A DNA stretch of 64,000 bases. It comes from JAGQNK01 sp964573155 (lineage in GTDB: Bacteria; Patescibacteriota; Saccharimonadia; Saccharimonadales; JAGQNK01). The stretch's first letter is position 1. Each line of letters opens with the position of its first letter. The DNA is taken from positions 16,599 through 80,598 of the forward strand of contig CAZNIN010000001.1 of NCBI GenBank assembly GCA_964573155.1, written 5' to 3'. The notes beneath the pieces are model-generated. The model saw only the letters and a program-made list of their open reading frames with translations. It did no database searches and was not told the DNA's origin. The translations under genes were made by a program, and so were the position numbers. Shown piece after piece: positions 27,041 to 35,594 of the stretch.

Positions 27041-27880
27041 ATGCCAAAATCATCATCAACATCGAGAAAAAAAGTCAGCAAGCCGCGGTCTTCGCAAAAG
27101 CCATCGGCAAAATCAACACTGTCTCAGCGCAAGAAAGCAGACCAATACAATGATCCAAACCACAATTACCTGGAGTATTGGGACGGTCGTGACTACGAAC
27201 ACGCCGCTGAAGAACTAGCTATCAAGCGGTTGCTGGGAGCCAAGACTTTCAAGAATGCTGCGGATATCGGTGGTGGTTATGGGCGTTTGTGCGTTTTGCT
27301 TCGTAAATACGCGGATAAGGTAACACTTGCCGAACCATCACAGCAGCAGCTGGATATAGCAAAAATATATCTAAAAGATTACCCCGACGTAAAAAGATTA
27401 CTCACTCAGGCTGATGATTTGAAGTTTAAAAATAAATCTCTCGATTTAATCACCATGATTCGTGTCATGCATCATTTGCCAGATCCAAGTAAAGAATTTA
27501 AAGAACTGGCACGTGTTTTATCGGATGATGGAATAATAATCTTAGAAGTGGCTAACTATGCACACGGTCGTAACCGTATAAAACATTTTGTTCGAGGCAG
27601 ACGACTGCCTACTGAGCCGGTTGATATACGGTCAGCAGAGAATCGTCGAGAAGACGAAATTCCATTTGTTAACCATAATCCCAAGACTGTACAAAAGCAG
27701 CTTGCTCATGCCGGTCTGAAAGTTGAAAAAGTGTTGTCTGTATCCAATTTGCGCAGTCCCGCTTTGAAAAAGATCACTCCACGCAAAGCTATGCTAGTCG
27801 TTGAGCGTATCCTACAGCCAACATTATCACGAACTTACTTTGGTCCAAGCGTATTTTTCTTAGTCAAAAGAGCAAAGTAA
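27041..27880 (+). CDS. Class I SAM-dependent methyltransferase
   Basis: 279 residues. A Lys/Ser-rich N-terminal tail (1-40) precedes a Rossmann methyltransferase domain. Motif I is AADIGGGYGRL, the acidic motif II residue is in LAEPSQQQL, and the post-motif region is TMIRVMHHLPDP, as in the Methyltransf_11 group. The substrate is unknown. It lies 17 nt after tyrS. A TACACT box 7 nt before the ATG suggests its own leaderless transcript, although read-through from tyrS is also possible. Confidence 0.85.
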   Translation: MPKSSSTSRKKVSKPRSSQKPSAKSTLSQRKKADQYNDPNHNYLEYWDGRDYEHAAEELAIKRLLGAKTFKNAADIGGGYGRLCVLLRKYADKVTLAEPSQQQLDIAKIYLKDYPDVKRLLTQADDLKFKNKSLDLITMIRVMHHLPDPSKEFKELARVLSDDGIIILEVANYAHGRNRIKHFVRGRRLPTEPVDIRSAENRREDEIPFVNHNPKTVQKQLAHAGLKVEKVLSVSNLRSPALKKITPRKAMLVVERILQPTLSRTYFGPSVFFLVKRAK

Positions 27881-27901
27881 TATTTTATGCGTTCTGCTGA
27901 T

Positions 27902-27919
27902 ACTTTTCGCTAGAAAAGT
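27902..27919. terminator. Short hairpin between convergent genes
   Basis: ACTTTTC (27902-27908) / GAAAAGT (27913-27919) with loop GCTA lies directly between the methyltransferase and beta-helix genes. It is A/T-rich with a weak T-run, so it may be a modest bidirectional terminator. Confidence 0.4.
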
Positions 27920-30070
27920 TTAGTTAAGTGTAATCCAGCCAATTCCTTGTTTGAAAAGGCATAGCTTTTTTGTTCCGGCATCATCCCAGGTAACCATAGT
28001 GCCGTCCCATTTTGCATTGGCAAGTGTGGCGGGATTAAGATTCCAGTCGCCGGCAGAAGTTGGGTTGTCGGCGCCATTGTCGCCAACGTTATTTAGGAGA
28101 AGTCTAGTCTGTGCGGCTGCCCCTGCGCCGTCATTGAAGCTGACAATACCATGAGCACCCACGGCTTCCACACTGTTTATATCAATCCGTACATCGGTTG
28201 TTGAACCATAAATTCTGATCGGTCCCCACGGATCAACGATATCGGAAACCTTACAGTTTTTTATCGATATACGTTCACAGTCAGCAGCTAAGACAATACC
28301 TGTATTCAGAGATCGAAGATCGGTGGATGTTACCAGCACATCATCTGCAGCATCGATATGTACGCCAGTGTCGCTGTGCTTGGATCCGATAATGGTGTTT
28401 CCGTTTATGTTTGCATGATGAGCGTCAGCATCGACTTGAATACCACTTCGTGTTGAAATCACGGGTAAGCGAATATAATTTCCAGATATAACACAGTCAA
28501 CAGCAGCACGAACGACTCGAATTCCACCGTTATAATTCATTATCATATTGCCGCTTATGACCGACTTTGGTCCAATCTCAACGGCATAGCCACTATCATT
28601 TGGAAGGCTGGCCGGATTGTTAGACGGACCCCCATAAAAAGTGTTGCCAACAACTACTGTTCCAATATCACCCTGTATGTCGTCATAGTCGGTTGGTGGC
28701 GATGTTGGAAATGAATTACCGTCGGGATCACGAGAGTCGCCGCCGGCTATGCCTGCCTTGCAATTACTGAAAGTGTTGCCAACAACAACAGAGTGAAATG
28801 CATAGGCACAGAGGAATACTCCGAATCCCCTTGCTGTATCTATATGATTGCCTATCGCGGAAGCGTTTTGTGCCGCTGAGCCAAAATGGATAGCATGTCG
28901 TCCGCTATTTATGATTTTTGAATTTCTGATAATGTTGTTTGTTTCGAAGTTATCATCGAGCCTAGCTTGGTCTGAATACGCATCTGCGGCTGCATTCAGA
29001 ATTTTGACACGCTCCACAATGGCGCGGTAGACCCCTTCCCAGTGAACAGGGGCAACAGTGAAATCAGCGGTCCAGGGGCCCCCTTCGTACAGCGATGAAT
29101 GTACAGGATCCATGCTGTCATCGCGGTTTTGATCTAATGACAGGTCTTTTACTACGATTGATTCATGCGTATCGTTCATGCCGCCTGAGTAGTTCCTGTC
29201 NNNNNNNNNNNNNNNNNNNNNNNNNNNNNNNNNNNNNNNNNNNNNNNNNNNNNNNNNNNNNNNNNNNNNNNNNNNNNNNNNNNNNNNNNNNNNNNNNNNN
29301 GCGGCCACCGCATCCTCAAACGCCTGAGTGTCATCGGTACTTCCGTCGCCGGTGGCGCCAAACGAAGTCACATCAAAGAATTCCCCCGGCATTTCTACTT
29401 CGGGGATTTCCGGTGTAATGTCCAAACTGTCGATGGCAGCTAACGCTTGTGTAAGATTTGAAGCGTCACTTAGTGTACTGAGATTGCCGGTTAGCTCAGT
29501 TGCATTCACAAAGACCTTGTCCGTAGACCAGAGCATCCACCCATCGTCAAGGCTAGAGGGGGCGGAAATTTCGCCGCCAGCACCGAACTTCGTGAAACCA
29601 CCTGGTTTCATCTGGAATGTGTTCGTATCCATAATATTGGCAACTAAAGCAATGTCACCTTCATCCGGTTGGATGAGAGTGATCGTGCCTGTCGAAGCAC
29701 CAGTCTTTTCTAGCTTTTTTAGTTGCCCATCCCATATGAAGCCTTCAATAATATTTTCCCACCCGAAATTGGCTACCATATCTTCGACGGTAGCGCCGCC
29801 ATCTAGGAACATGGAGATCATCCACGTTTTACTGCTCGCATCTGCACTTCCTAGGAGTGCGCGTATATCTGGATGCGCTTCTTCATCAGCGTTATGCGCA
29901 GTTATCGCAGCTGTAACATCAGAATCGCGAGCAATTGAATTAGGAATTTTTCCCTCGGTTACGGCACTAGCTTTTAGGGTTCCATCAGGGTTGAGGGACG
30001 TTCGTAGATAGTCATTAAGAATATCACCCCATGTACCGTCGTCTTGTCCTGGTATCGGAAGTCGTGCCAT
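27920..30070 (-). CDS. Right-handed beta-helix (pectate-lyase-like) repeat protein with MARLP/GTWG N-terminus (gap inside)
   Basis: About 716 visible residues plus sequence lost in the N run at 29201-29300. It begins MARLPIPGQDDGTWGDILNDYL, a short module resembling phage tail-fibre tips. A region of tail-like spacer follows (about 30-230). FDVTSFGATGDGSTDDTQAFEDA is the hallmark start of a pectate-lyase superfamily beta-helix. Repeated strands with N-I-x-G-N and V-x-S-G-N patterns follow (SAIGNHID, VVGNTFSN, VISGNYIR, NINGNTIIG). No signal peptide is visible. It could be a surface adhesin, a glycan-binding or hydrolysing protein, or a contractile-particle tip; catalytic residues cannot be assigned. 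ATG 30070 is preferred to an upstream TTG. A lone gene. Confidence 0.82.
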   Translation of the reverse strand: MARLPIPGQDDGTWGDILNDYLRTSLNPDGTLKASAVTEGKIPNSIARDSDVTAAITAHNADEEAHPDIRALLGSADASSKTWMISMFLDGGATVEDMVANFGWENIIEGFIWDGQLKKLEKTGASTGTITLIQPDEGDIALVANIMDTNTFQMKPGGFTKFGAGGEISAPSSLDDGWMLWSTDKVFVNATELTGNLSTLSDASNLTQALAAIDSLDITPEIPEVEMPGEFFDVTSFGATGDGSTDDTQAFEDAVAXXXXXXXXXXXXXXXXXXXXXXXXXXXXXXXXXXDRNYSGGMNDTHESIVVKDLSLDQNRDDSMDPVHSSLYEGGPWTADFTVAPVHWEGVYRAIVERVKILNAAADAYSDQARLDDNFETNNIIRNSKIINSGRHAIHFGSAAQNASAIGNHIDTARGFGVFLCAYAFHSVVVGNTFSNCKAGIAGGDSRDPDGNSFPTSPPTDYDDIQGDIGTVVVGNTFYGGPSNNPASLPNDSGYAVEIGPKSVISGNMIMNYNGGIRVVRAAVDCVISGNYIRLPVISTRSGIQVDADAHHANINGNTIIGSKHSDTGVHIDAADDVLVTSTDLRSLNTGIVLAADCERISIKNCKVSDIVDPWGPIRIYGSTTDVRIDINSVEAVGAHGIVSFNDGAGAAAQTRLLLNNVGDNGADNPTSAGDWNLNPATLANAKWDGTMVTWDDAGTKKLCLFKQGIGWITLN
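29201..29300. other. 100-N scaffold gap inside the beta-helix gene
   Basis: Exactly 100 N, placed just after the conserved start of the beta-helix. Repetitive coding sequence is a likely reason for the assembly break. The true length is unknown. Confidence 0.95.
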
Positions 30071-30207
30071 GTACAACCTTGTTATTTACTGACTTTGTAT
30101 TTTAAAGCCTTTTCAAGTACTAAGCATAACAAAAACGGCCCGTTCATCGCAATAAATACCAGTGAGTATTCGGCTGTGAAATATAAAAAAGCTATACTTG
30201 AACCGTA

Positions 30208-32244
30208 ATGAAAGACACTACCAGGCTTACTGAGATTCACGGGATTGGGCCGGAGCTTGCAAAAAAGTTTGCGCTGCTTGGGATACATTCGGTCGCGGAC
30301 CTCATACAGTACTACCCAAGACGTTATGATGATTATTCCCAAGTGCAACCCATCCATGACATTACGCCCGGCATGGTTACGATTAGGGCAACCATCAAAC
30401 AGGCCAAGGGTCGCTATGTGCGTCGCGGGATGCATGTGACCGAAGCTATCGCAAGTGATGAAACGGACAGTGTACGATTAGTTTGGTTTAATCAACCCTA
30501 CCGTGCAGCGGCGCTCAAGAAAGATGCTGAATACTATATTTCCGGTGAATTTGCGCTGCGTCGACAGCGTCTCAGTATTCAGAACCCGTCAGTAGAACTA
30601 GTGAGTGAATTCCCTGTAAACACAGCAAGAATCGTTCCTGTGTATCGCGAAACAAAGGGGCTAAAGTCTCAACAAATACGCAAAACGTTGCGTTCATGCC
30701 TGCATAATATTCGAGAGATACCCGAATCGCTGCCGCGATGGATCATTGATGCTCAAAAATTAATGAGCCGTAGTGGCGCAATTGAGACGATGCATTTTCC
30801 GGCCAGCGGTGATGCATTGCAGAAAGCGCGAAAACGCCTGGGCTTCGAAGAGGTATTTGAATTGTCGCTTGCATCACTCTACAACAAATATGAGCTTCTC
30901 CATGAAGATGCGGTTGCAATACCCTTTAACGAAAAACTGGCGAAAGATTTCGTAGGCCATCTACCGTTCGAACTAACAACCGCTCAGAAAAAGGCGGTTT
31001 GGCAGATATATCTGGACCTGCAAAAGACACAGCCTATGAATCGTTTGCTTGAAGGTGACGTTGGCTCTGGCAAGACAGTCGTTGCGGCCATGGCTGCTGT
31101 TATGGCGATGAAGCAGGATTACCAGGTGGCATTTATGGCACCTACTGAGATCTTGGCTCGTCAACATGCTGAGACGCTTTATGATTTACTTTCGCCTCTT
31201 GGCATGTCTGATACGCTCAGTCTGCTGGTTGGCGGTTTGTCGCCCGCTCAGAAAAAATCCGCACATACCAAGATAAAAGCTGGGAAAATTAAACTTATAG
31301 TCGGCACACATGCACTTATTCAAGAAAATGTCGATATGCATCGACTTGGATTGGTTATTGTTGATGAACAGCATCGTTTTGGCGTCGAGCAACGAAAGAC
31401 TTTGCAAAAGAAAGCCGGCCATATGCCGCATGTGCTAAACATGACTGCGACACCAATTCCGCGAAGCCTGGCGCTAACCCTTTATGGTGAAATGGACATA
31501 ACGATCCTCGACGCTAAGCCGGTTGGACGAAAACCGATTGCAACGGAAATTGTATCGCCGAATTCGCGAAAGCAGCTTTATGAAAAAATTGACAAGGAGT
31601 TGGCAAACGGGCGGCAGATGTTCGTAGTGACAGCGCTTATAAAAGAAAACGATAGTTTACCGGTGCGATCAGCGGAAGAAGTATATGAAGAATTGAAAAA
31701 TAAGTTTTTCAAAAATCGTCGAATTGGTTTATTGTACGGCAAAATGAAGCCTGCAGATAAAGAAAAAGTCATGCAAAAATTTGTCCGGCATGAATTCGAT
31801 ATCTTGGTATCAACAACTGTCATTGAGGTTGGCGTGAATGTGCCCAATGCGACCGTTATGCTGATTGAGAACGCGGAGCGTTTCGGTTTAGCTCAAATAC
31901 ATCAATTGCGCGGGCGTGTGGGGCGGAGTGAGTACCAGGGGTACTGTTATCTCATGATGGGCGACTCATCTGAGCCGAGTCGTCGTCTCCGAGCGCTGGA
32001 GCAGACAAATGACGGCTTCAAGCTAGCAGAATTGGATTTGGAGATTCGTGGTCCCGGTGCAATCTATGGCACAATGCAGCATGGTCAATTAGATCTGCGT
32101 GTTGCGAAACTTACCGACACTAAATTGATCGCAGCAGCCCGCCAGTCAGCTCAACAGTTCATTGATCGAAACGAAGACCTGCTAGAATATAAGCAACTTC
32201 ATGCACGCGTACGGGAACTTCGTGCAATTACTAACCTAAACTAA
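30208..32244 (+). CDS. recG: ATP-dependent DNA helicase RecG
   Basis: Branch-migration helicase that remodels stalled forks and recombination intermediates. 678 residues. The N-terminus has a helix-hairpin-helix-like GIGPELAKKFALLGI and the YYPRRYDD motif. A wedge OB domain follows (about 55-150). Helicase motifs are I (EGDVGSGKTVVAA), Ia (FMAPTEILARQH), II (VDEQHRFG), III (NMTATPIPRSLALT) and VI (QLRGRVGRSEYQG). The C-terminal TRG region is present (LEIRGPGAIYGTMQHG). TATACT lies 9 nt before the ATG at 30208, so the mRNA is probably nearly leaderless. Confidence 0.97.
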   Translation: MKDTTRLTEIHGIGPELAKKFALLGIHSVADLIQYYPRRYDDYSQVQPIHDITPGMVTIRATIKQAKGRYVRRGMHVTEAIASDETDSVRLVWFNQPYRAAALKKDAEYYISGEFALRRQRLSIQNPSVELVSEFPVNTARIVPVYRETKGLKSQQIRKTLRSCLHNIREIPESLPRWIIDAQKLMSRSGAIETMHFPASGDALQKARKRLGFEEVFELSLASLYNKYELLHEDAVAIPFNEKLAKDFVGHLPFELTTAQKKAVWQIYLDLQKTQPMNRLLEGDVGSGKTVVAAMAAVMAMKQDYQVAFMAPTEILARQHAETLYDLLSPLGMSDTLSLLVGGLSPAQKKSAHTKIKAGKIKLIVGTHALIQENVDMHRLGLVIVDEQHRFGVEQRKTLQKKAGHMPHVLNMTATPIPRSLALTLYGEMDITILDAKPVGRKPIATEIVSPNSRKQLYEKIDKELANGRQMFVVTALIKENDSLPVRSAEEVYEELKNKFFKNRRIGLLYGKMKPADKEKVMQKFVRHEFDILVSTTVIEVGVNVPNATVMLIENAERFGLAQIHQLRGRVGRSEYQGYCYLMMGDSSEPSRRLRALEQTNDGFKLAELDLEIRGPGAIYGTMQHGQLDLRVAKLTDTKLIAAARQSAQQFIDRNEDLLEYKQLHARVRELRAITNLN

Positions 32245-32344
32245 CCATGAAGCACAAATAAGGGGATAACAGCCAGACAAAAAATACTATATTTTGTCAG
32301 CGTAATGAGAAAAACCAGTGTTTGACTCATAAGGTAAAAATGCT

Positions 32345-33166
32345 ATGTATTCAGGATCTACACTCACAAGATATTCGGGAAGAGTAATGGGCGCGCACCA
32401 AAAGATTGATCGAGTAGCCCGCAAACATCTGACGCGGATGATTGGAGACAGTGACATGTTTCCCGCGATACGGACGATTCTGCACTTTGAAGGCAAGAAC
32501 GGACCTGACGCCATTAAGCGTAAGAGCCCGGCCAAAGACGAGTTATGGCATTATTTCAACCCTTTTGACGACAACGACACTCAGATCGTGGAGATCATTG
32601 ACGAGCATTTCAAGCTGCTGGTTCGAGAGCTAAAAAGCAATAATGTCGAAAGGGCAGCGTTTGAAGCTGCTTGGCTATCACATGCGATTGTAGATGGCTT
32701 GACACCCGCACATCATTATCCATACGAACAAAAACTTTCGGAACTACGGGGAGGTGAGGGTATCGAAACACGCACGAGTATCAAGGGCAAGATTCTTATG
32801 CCTGGCGTAACAAGGCGTGAACGAGTGCGCAATAACTGGCGTATGTGGGGTCCAAAGGGTCTTATGACCGCTCATGGGCTCTTCGAAATAGGGGTTGCTT
32901 CCATAATTGCACCGTTGAGTTTTTCGGAGACAGTACCCAGCGCCAAAGATCGCGAAATTATTCTTAAAGTTGGTGTTCATGAGTGGTTTAAGCGCACGGC
33001 TAGGGAAATAGCTGTTTTAGATATGTATTCGAGCTATCTGCTCAAGGGATGGACTCCAAAATTAGCTTACGACGTCAGGCATAAACTCGGCCCACTCATA
33101 ATAAATTGCGTAACACTTGCCTGGTATGCAGCGCTCGTAGAGGCGGGTCTTATAGAGGTAGAATGA
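32345..33166 (+). CDS. Hypothetical protein, possible zinc-phospholipase-C/S1-P1-like fold
   Basis: 273 residues from ATG 32345; a second candidate ATG at 32387 has GGAAGAG upstream and would remove 14 residues. Mostly helical in appearance. The segment AAWLSHAIVDGLTPAHHYPYE resembles the H-x3-D...P-x-H metal-binding helix of zinc-dependent phospholipase C and S1-P1 nucleases. LEIGVASIIAPLSFSET-type segments are hydrophobic but not clear membrane helices. The family assignment is inference only. The stop overlaps rsmD (ATGA), so the two are co-translated. Confidence 0.65.
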   Translation: MYSGSTLTRYSGRVMGAHQKIDRVARKHLTRMIGDSDMFPAIRTILHFEGKNGPDAIKRKSPAKDELWHYFNPFDDNDTQIVEIIDEHFKLLVRELKSNNVERAAFEAAWLSHAIVDGLTPAHHYPYEQKLSELRGGEGIETRTSIKGKILMPGVTRRERVRNNWRMWGPKGLMTAHGLFEIGVASIIAPLSFSETVPSAKDREIILKVGVHEWFKRTAREIAVLDMYSSYLLKGWTPKLAYDVRHKLGPLIINCVTLAWYAALVEAGLIEVE

Positions 33167-33699
33167 GAATAATTTCTGGCAGTCTTGGTGGCAGGACATT
33201 CCGTAGTCCACGAACATACAACACACATCCTATGGGTGACAAAATTCGCGGTGCTATATTCAACATGCTTGGCGATATCAAGGGACTGACAGTACTGGAT
33301 GCTTTTTCAGGCAGCGGAGCGCTGGCCTTCGAAGCTATTAGTCGAGGTGCAAAAAATGCCTTACTGATCGAGCTAGATAAAGATGCCTTCAAGACTATTA
33401 AGCGCAATATTGAATCGCTTGGACTAGAGGAGCGAACATTCGCTATCATGCGCAACATAAAGGGTTGGTCAAAGAATAATTCTGACAAAACATTTGATAT
33501 TGTTTTTTGTGATCCGCCATATGATGCTGTCTTGGAGACGCTAATCTTTCAGTTATCGAGCCATGTTAATCGAACGGGCGTATTAGTACTGTCCTGGCCG
33601 ATTACCGAACCAATCCCGGAGATACCAGAATTTACAGTGCAGCGGCATAAAACTTATGGCAACGCTACCCTGGTCGTATATACCCGGGAAAATTCCTAG
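33163..33699 (+). CDS. rsmD: 16S rRNA (guanine966-N2)-methyltransferase RsmD
   Basis: Methylates G966 of 16S rRNA. 178 residues. It begins MRIISGSLGGRTFRSP, the typical RsmD N-terminus. Motif I is VLDAFSGSGALAFEA, the acidic residue is in LLIELDKDA, and the catalytic FCDPPYD matches the (N/D)PPY motif of N-methyltransferases. The start at 33163 overlaps the previous stop by 4 nt. The frequent neighbour coaD is absent. Confidence 0.94.
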   Translation: MRIISGSLGGRTFRSPRTYNTHPMGDKIRGAIFNMLGDIKGLTVLDAFSGSGALAFEAISRGAKNALLIELDKDAFKTIKRNIESLGLEERTFAIMRNIKGWSKNNSDKTFDIVFCDPPYDAVLETLIFQLSSHVNRTGVLVLSWPITEPIPEIPEFTVQRHKTYGNATLVVYTRENS

Positions 33700-33772
33700 G
33701 CTATTACCGAGGGTCGTTGTATAAAAAGAAATATTAACGCAAAAGCCACTGTTACTTAGTAGAATAAAATAT

Positions 33773-34471
33773 ATGACACATGCGCAAAAGGTTGAGAGAC
33801 GGCCCGAAGAAAGAATTATTGTCACAATTGACGCCAAAGAAGATATGTTCGGCTTATTGAAAATCGCCCAAGATTTGGGAGAACGTGCGCGTGCTTTCAA
33901 GCTAGGCCAACAATTGTTACTTCATTCAAATCCTTGGGCTCCTGTAAGAATGTTGAGATCACGTGGTGTAGAAGTAGATTTCGATGCAAAATACGAAGAA
34001 AATGCCGATCAAATGGCGCCACTGGTGTCGGATGCCTTCCAAAAGGGTTTTAAGCATGTGAGCATCGCCCCGGCCTCAGGTACGGCTGCGCTTATACGTG
34101 CAACCGAGGTCGTTCCTCCGGGCTGTGGATTATTTGCAGCTATGCCGGATGGCAATGATCGACTGGTGGATATACTAGTGGATGAGATATTGGAGGCAAA
34201 TGAGGCTCTTGGTCCGGACAAGCAGATACGTGAAGTCATGTGTAACGTTGGCGACATACAACGAATTAAGGCAGCGGGAGATTTTATTATTATTGCTGCC
34301 GGCATACGAATGCCCGGGGATGGCCCAGATGACCATCCCCATGTCGCGACTCCTGCAGAAGCGCTCGCCATGGGCGCCGAATACCTTGCAGTAGGTCGCT
34401 CGATTACTTCTAAGCAAAACCGAGCAGAAGCTTTCGAGCAAATACTGGAAAATATCGCCACTTATCGGTAA
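33773..34471 (+). CDS. pyrF: Orotidine 5'-phosphate decarboxylase-like protein (altered active site)
   Basis: 232-residue TIM-barrel protein of the OMP decarboxylase superfamily, which converts OMP to UMP. FKLGQQLLLHS supplies the first Lys. FDAKYEEN aligns with the D-x-K-x-x-D-I catalytic signature, but the last Asp is Glu and the next residue is Asn. The C-terminal phosphate-binding part is typical (GIRMPGDG ... TPAEALAMGAEYLAVGRSIT). No other pyrimidine gene is nearby, which fits the reduced biosynthesis of Saccharibacteria. True OMP decarboxylation or a related sugar-phosphate reaction are both possible. TAGAAT lies 7 nt before the ATG. Confidence 0.8.
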   Translation: MTHAQKVERRPEERIIVTIDAKEDMFGLLKIAQDLGERARAFKLGQQLLLHSNPWAPVRMLRSRGVEVDFDAKYEENADQMAPLVSDAFQKGFKHVSIAPASGTAALIRATEVVPPGCGLFAAMPDGNDRLVDILVDEILEANEALGPDKQIREVMCNVGDIQRIKAAGDFIIIAAGIRMPGDGPDDHPHVATPAEALAMGAEYLAVGRSITSKQNRAEAFEQILENIATYR

Positions 34472-34611
34472 AATGTTTTAGATCGATCTGAAATATCAGA
34501 TTGTAAATGGTCAAGTGGTGGCCTGCGTCGAACGCAAGTCATTCGTAGACACGCCGCGTGTTCTTAGGTATTAATATAAGAGCCCCATAGGGAAGTCTAG
34601 TTTAATAATTT

Positions 34612-34696
34612 GGGCGAGTGGTGGAATTGGTAGACACGCATGCCTTAGGAGCATGTGCCGCAAGGTGTGAAGGTTCAAGTCCTTTCTCGCCCACCA
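34612..34696 (+). tRNA. tRNA-Leu (anticodon UAG)
   Basis: Acceptor stem GGGCGAG / CTCGCCC, D-arm with GTGGAATTGGTAGAC, and anticodon stem CATGC / GCATG around loop CTTAGGA (anticodon TAG in DNA). A long variable arm (GCCGCAAGGTGT) is typical of class II tRNA-Leu, and a TTCAAGT T-loop follows. CCA is encoded at 34694-34696. Reads CUA and other CUN codons. It lies directly upstream of the leader-ORF promoter. Confidence 0.96.
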
Positions 34697-34698
34697 AA

Positions 34699-34728
34699 TT
34701 GACAAAAATAGCCAAAACGTGATATAAT
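34699..34728 (+). promoter_or_regulatory. Promoter of the hisS operon leader
   Basis: TTGACA (34699-34704), 18-nt spacer, TATAAT (34723-34728). It begins 2 nt after the CCA end of tRNA-Leu. Transcription is expected to start around 34735-34738, at or just before the ATG of the leader ORF. A second TATAAT at 34729-34734 gives slight uncertainty. Confidence 0.8.
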
Positions 34729-34737
34729 TATAATAAT

Positions 34738-34797
34738 ATGGCACAACAATTAGCTAACAGGCATCATCTACATAGGCAGCCGGTGCGTCGCGGTTAG
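34738..34797 (+). CDS. 19-residue leader peptide, candidate attenuator peptide
   Basis: Complete ORF of 19 codons (MAQQLANRHHLHRQPVRRG, stop TAG) between a strong promoter and a strong intrinsic terminator. His codons are clustered at positions 9, 10 and 12 (34762-34773), about 1.5 kb upstream of hisS in a continuous operon. Four Arg codons, two of them AGG, are also present. In this arrangement a ribosome stalled on the His codons would leave CCGGTGCGT (34780-34788) free to pair with the 5' arm of the terminator (ACGCCGG, 34822-34828; 7 pairs with a 2-nt bulge), allowing read-through. A ribosome reaching the stop would cover it. The ORF, promoter and terminator are seen; the regulatory role is inference. 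Confidence 0.65.
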   Translation: MAQQLANRHHLHRQPVRRG

Positions 34798-34821
34798 TTT
34801 GCTATTTCTCTGAAATGTCAT

Positions 34822-34850
34822 ACGCCGGGGTCGCCCGGCGTTTTTGTTTT
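34822..34850 (+). terminator. Intrinsic terminator/attenuator before the hisS operon
   Basis: Perfect 8-bp GC-rich stem ACGCCGGG / CCCGGCGT with a 4-nt loop, followed by TTTTT, G, TTTT. It lies 25 nt after the leader-ORF stop and 37 nt before the next gene, leaving no room for a good promoter in between. The operon must therefore be expressed through it. Confidence 0.9.
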
Positions 34851-34886
34851 ACATGTATTTAAAGCAGAATATTTTGGAGAAGCAAG

Positions 34887-35591
34887 ATGAGAAGTTTGGA
34901 ATTTATTACATCAGAAAACTGGGAGCTAATTATTGAAGTTGGTCCTGAGTTGACAGCTACCTATCAAAAAGCATTCGCAGGCGAGCCATGGTACGAAGTA
35001 AGCCGCTGCTTGAATCAGGAATGTAGTACCGATTTTACGGCATTGTGCGAAGAGCGTGATTGTCCTGAGTGCGCTACGCCATTACAGACAGCCTATGAGC
35101 CCGATGAGCTCATTGAAAACTGGCAAAACATGATAATCAATGAAGATGCATGTATGGAGCTCGAATTTGTAGACAATAAGCCACAAAGAGCAACAATAGC
35201 TCGCCCAACATCTCCCGATGAGCTTTTTGATCGGAAATATAGGTCAGTGGAGTCTATGAGGGGCTGGATCGAAACAATGCTGCCTGATAGATTCGCCTGG
35301 ATCGAAGATACTTTTGCTGATAGAGAAATTCGGCCGCGTGGCAATCTGAGACAGCGAGGGCAAACCATTGAACGTATCGCCGAATATTATGGAGGCGTGC
35401 CGATCGCAACTAGGACGCTTTCTGAAGCAGTTGTAGCTGCTACTCTGCGAGACTTTCCGCAACCAGCCACCTCCGTGTATGTGGGAGACAATAACGTTGG
35501 ACAAAAGCTTCTGGCAGCAGAAGACAATGTTCAGTTAGTAGTACCAGACAAGAGAACATTTTTAAAAATAGAGACTCAAACGAAAGAGTAG
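34887..35591 (+). CDS. Hypothetical protein with five-cysteine zinc-ribbon-like insert, possibly GNAT-fold
   Basis: 234 residues. The N-terminal YQKAFAGEPWYEV resembles the start of some GNAT acetyltransferases. It is followed by C-x4-C-x8-C-x4-C-x2-C (CLNQEC ... CPEC), a likely metal-binding ribbon at about residues 36-60. The C-terminal half includes RTLSEAVVAATLRDF. No catalytic assignment can be made. GGAG lies 9 nt before the ATG. It is the first structural gene of the hisS operon and is 3 nt from the next gene. Confidence 0.6.
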   Translation: MRSLEFITSENWELIIEVGPELTATYQKAFAGEPWYEVSRCLNQECSTDFTALCEERDCPECATPLQTAYEPDELIENWQNMIINEDACMELEFVDNKPQRATIARPTSPDELFDRKYRSVESMRGWIETMLPDRFAWIEDTFADREIRPRGNLRQRGQTIERIAEYYGGVPIATRTLSEAVVAATLRDFPQPATSVYVGDNNVGQKLLAAEDNVQLVVPDKRTFLKIETQTKE

Positions 35592-35594
35592 ATT

